Shown: positions 63,854 to 64,000 of the stretch, piece after piece
How positions within the stretch are numbered: position 1 is the first letter of the stretch
Layout of the letters: each line of letters opens with the position of its first letter
Source of the DNA: Streptomyces tauricus
GTDB lineage: Bacteria > Actinomycetota > Actinomycetes > Streptomycetales > Streptomycetaceae
Assembly: GCF_014650955.1 (NCBI RefSeq)
Contig: NZ_BMVY01000025.1
Coordinates: forward strand, 62,001 to 126,000
DNA: 64,000 nt
Reading direction: 5' to 3'
Program-made: the position numbers and the translations under genes
Notes under the pieces: generated by a model
Database searches by the model: none
What the model saw: the letters and a program-made list of their open reading frames with translations, nothing else
Told to the model about the DNA's origin: nothing

Positions 63854-64000
63854 CTTTCAGCCCGTCCGGCGTTTGAGGACGAGCGCGCAGCGCGATACGG
63901 GGGCGAGGGGGCGCAGCCCCCATACGTGGATGGGAACGGGTAGGGGCGGCGGGGGCGAAAAAATCCCCGGTCACCCCCACCGAACCCGCGACAATAGACC

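Overview
The window is high-GC actinobacterial DNA from the chromosomal core of a Streptomyces-type organism. The signs are frequent GTG and one TTG start, bldC, an Lsr2-family nucleoid protein, valine dehydrogenase, a c-di-AMP (ydaO-type) riboswitch before a cell-wall hydrolase, and the gene order dnaX-purD-purC-lsr2-purSQL-purF-purM-vdh-bldC-hrpA. From memory this order matches the S. coelicolor SCO4067-SCO4096 region; I could not run an alignment.

Layout. 0-9.3 kb: dnaX, purD, a membrane protein with a degenerate M48-like fold, a dimethylformamidase-like protein, and purC. 9.4-13.8 kb (minus strand): a response regulator, histidine kinase and ABC exporter operon flanked by two identical tRNA-Gly(GCC) genes, then tRNA-Gly(UCC). 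14.2-18.2 kb: lsrL-like gene and the overlapping purS-purQ-purL operon. 18.9-23.5 kb: a mycothiol-dependent-isomerase-like protein, a META-domain lipoprotein, purF and purM. 23.6-27.4 kb: a DUF3073 protein, vdh, an unknown protein and bldC with a structured leader. 27.5-34.2 kb: a small zinc-ribbon-like gene, hrpA, a membrane permease-like gene and four tRNAs (Asp, Phe, Asp, Glu). 34.3-43.7 kb: a membrane metallophosphoesterase, a mini-metalloprotease, a lipoprotein, a DEAD-box helicase with an RGG-type tail, a LamG protein and an APC permease. 43.8-48.7 kb: tRNA-Lys followed by an accessory-looking stretch (HxlR/NmrA pair, lipoprotein, two small GntR regulators, two coupled small ORFs, a YefM/RelE toxin-antitoxin pair, a membrane protein). 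48.8-51.3 kb: ribA, a MarR regulator and a reductase-deaminase fusion whose domain order is inverted relative to RibD. 51.4-64 kb: initiator tRNA, a SpoIIE-type phosphatase, the riboswitch and M23 peptidase, an aldo/keto reductase, a PrsW protease, trmB, lhgO, an NsdA-like regulator and an asparagine-synthetase-like protein.

How the genes work together. Seven purine genes (purD, C, S, Q, L, F, M) cover most steps to AICAR and are interleaved with other genes; only purSQL forms a tight operon with 4-bp overlaps. Developmental regulators (bldC, lsrL, the NsdA-like gene) and envelope functions share the region. A 19-bp interspersed sequence (GGGGCGCGGGGAACTGCGC and variants) occurs about 25 times, nearly always in gaps between genes. 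Intrinsic terminators are easy to see beside most tRNAs and after several genes.
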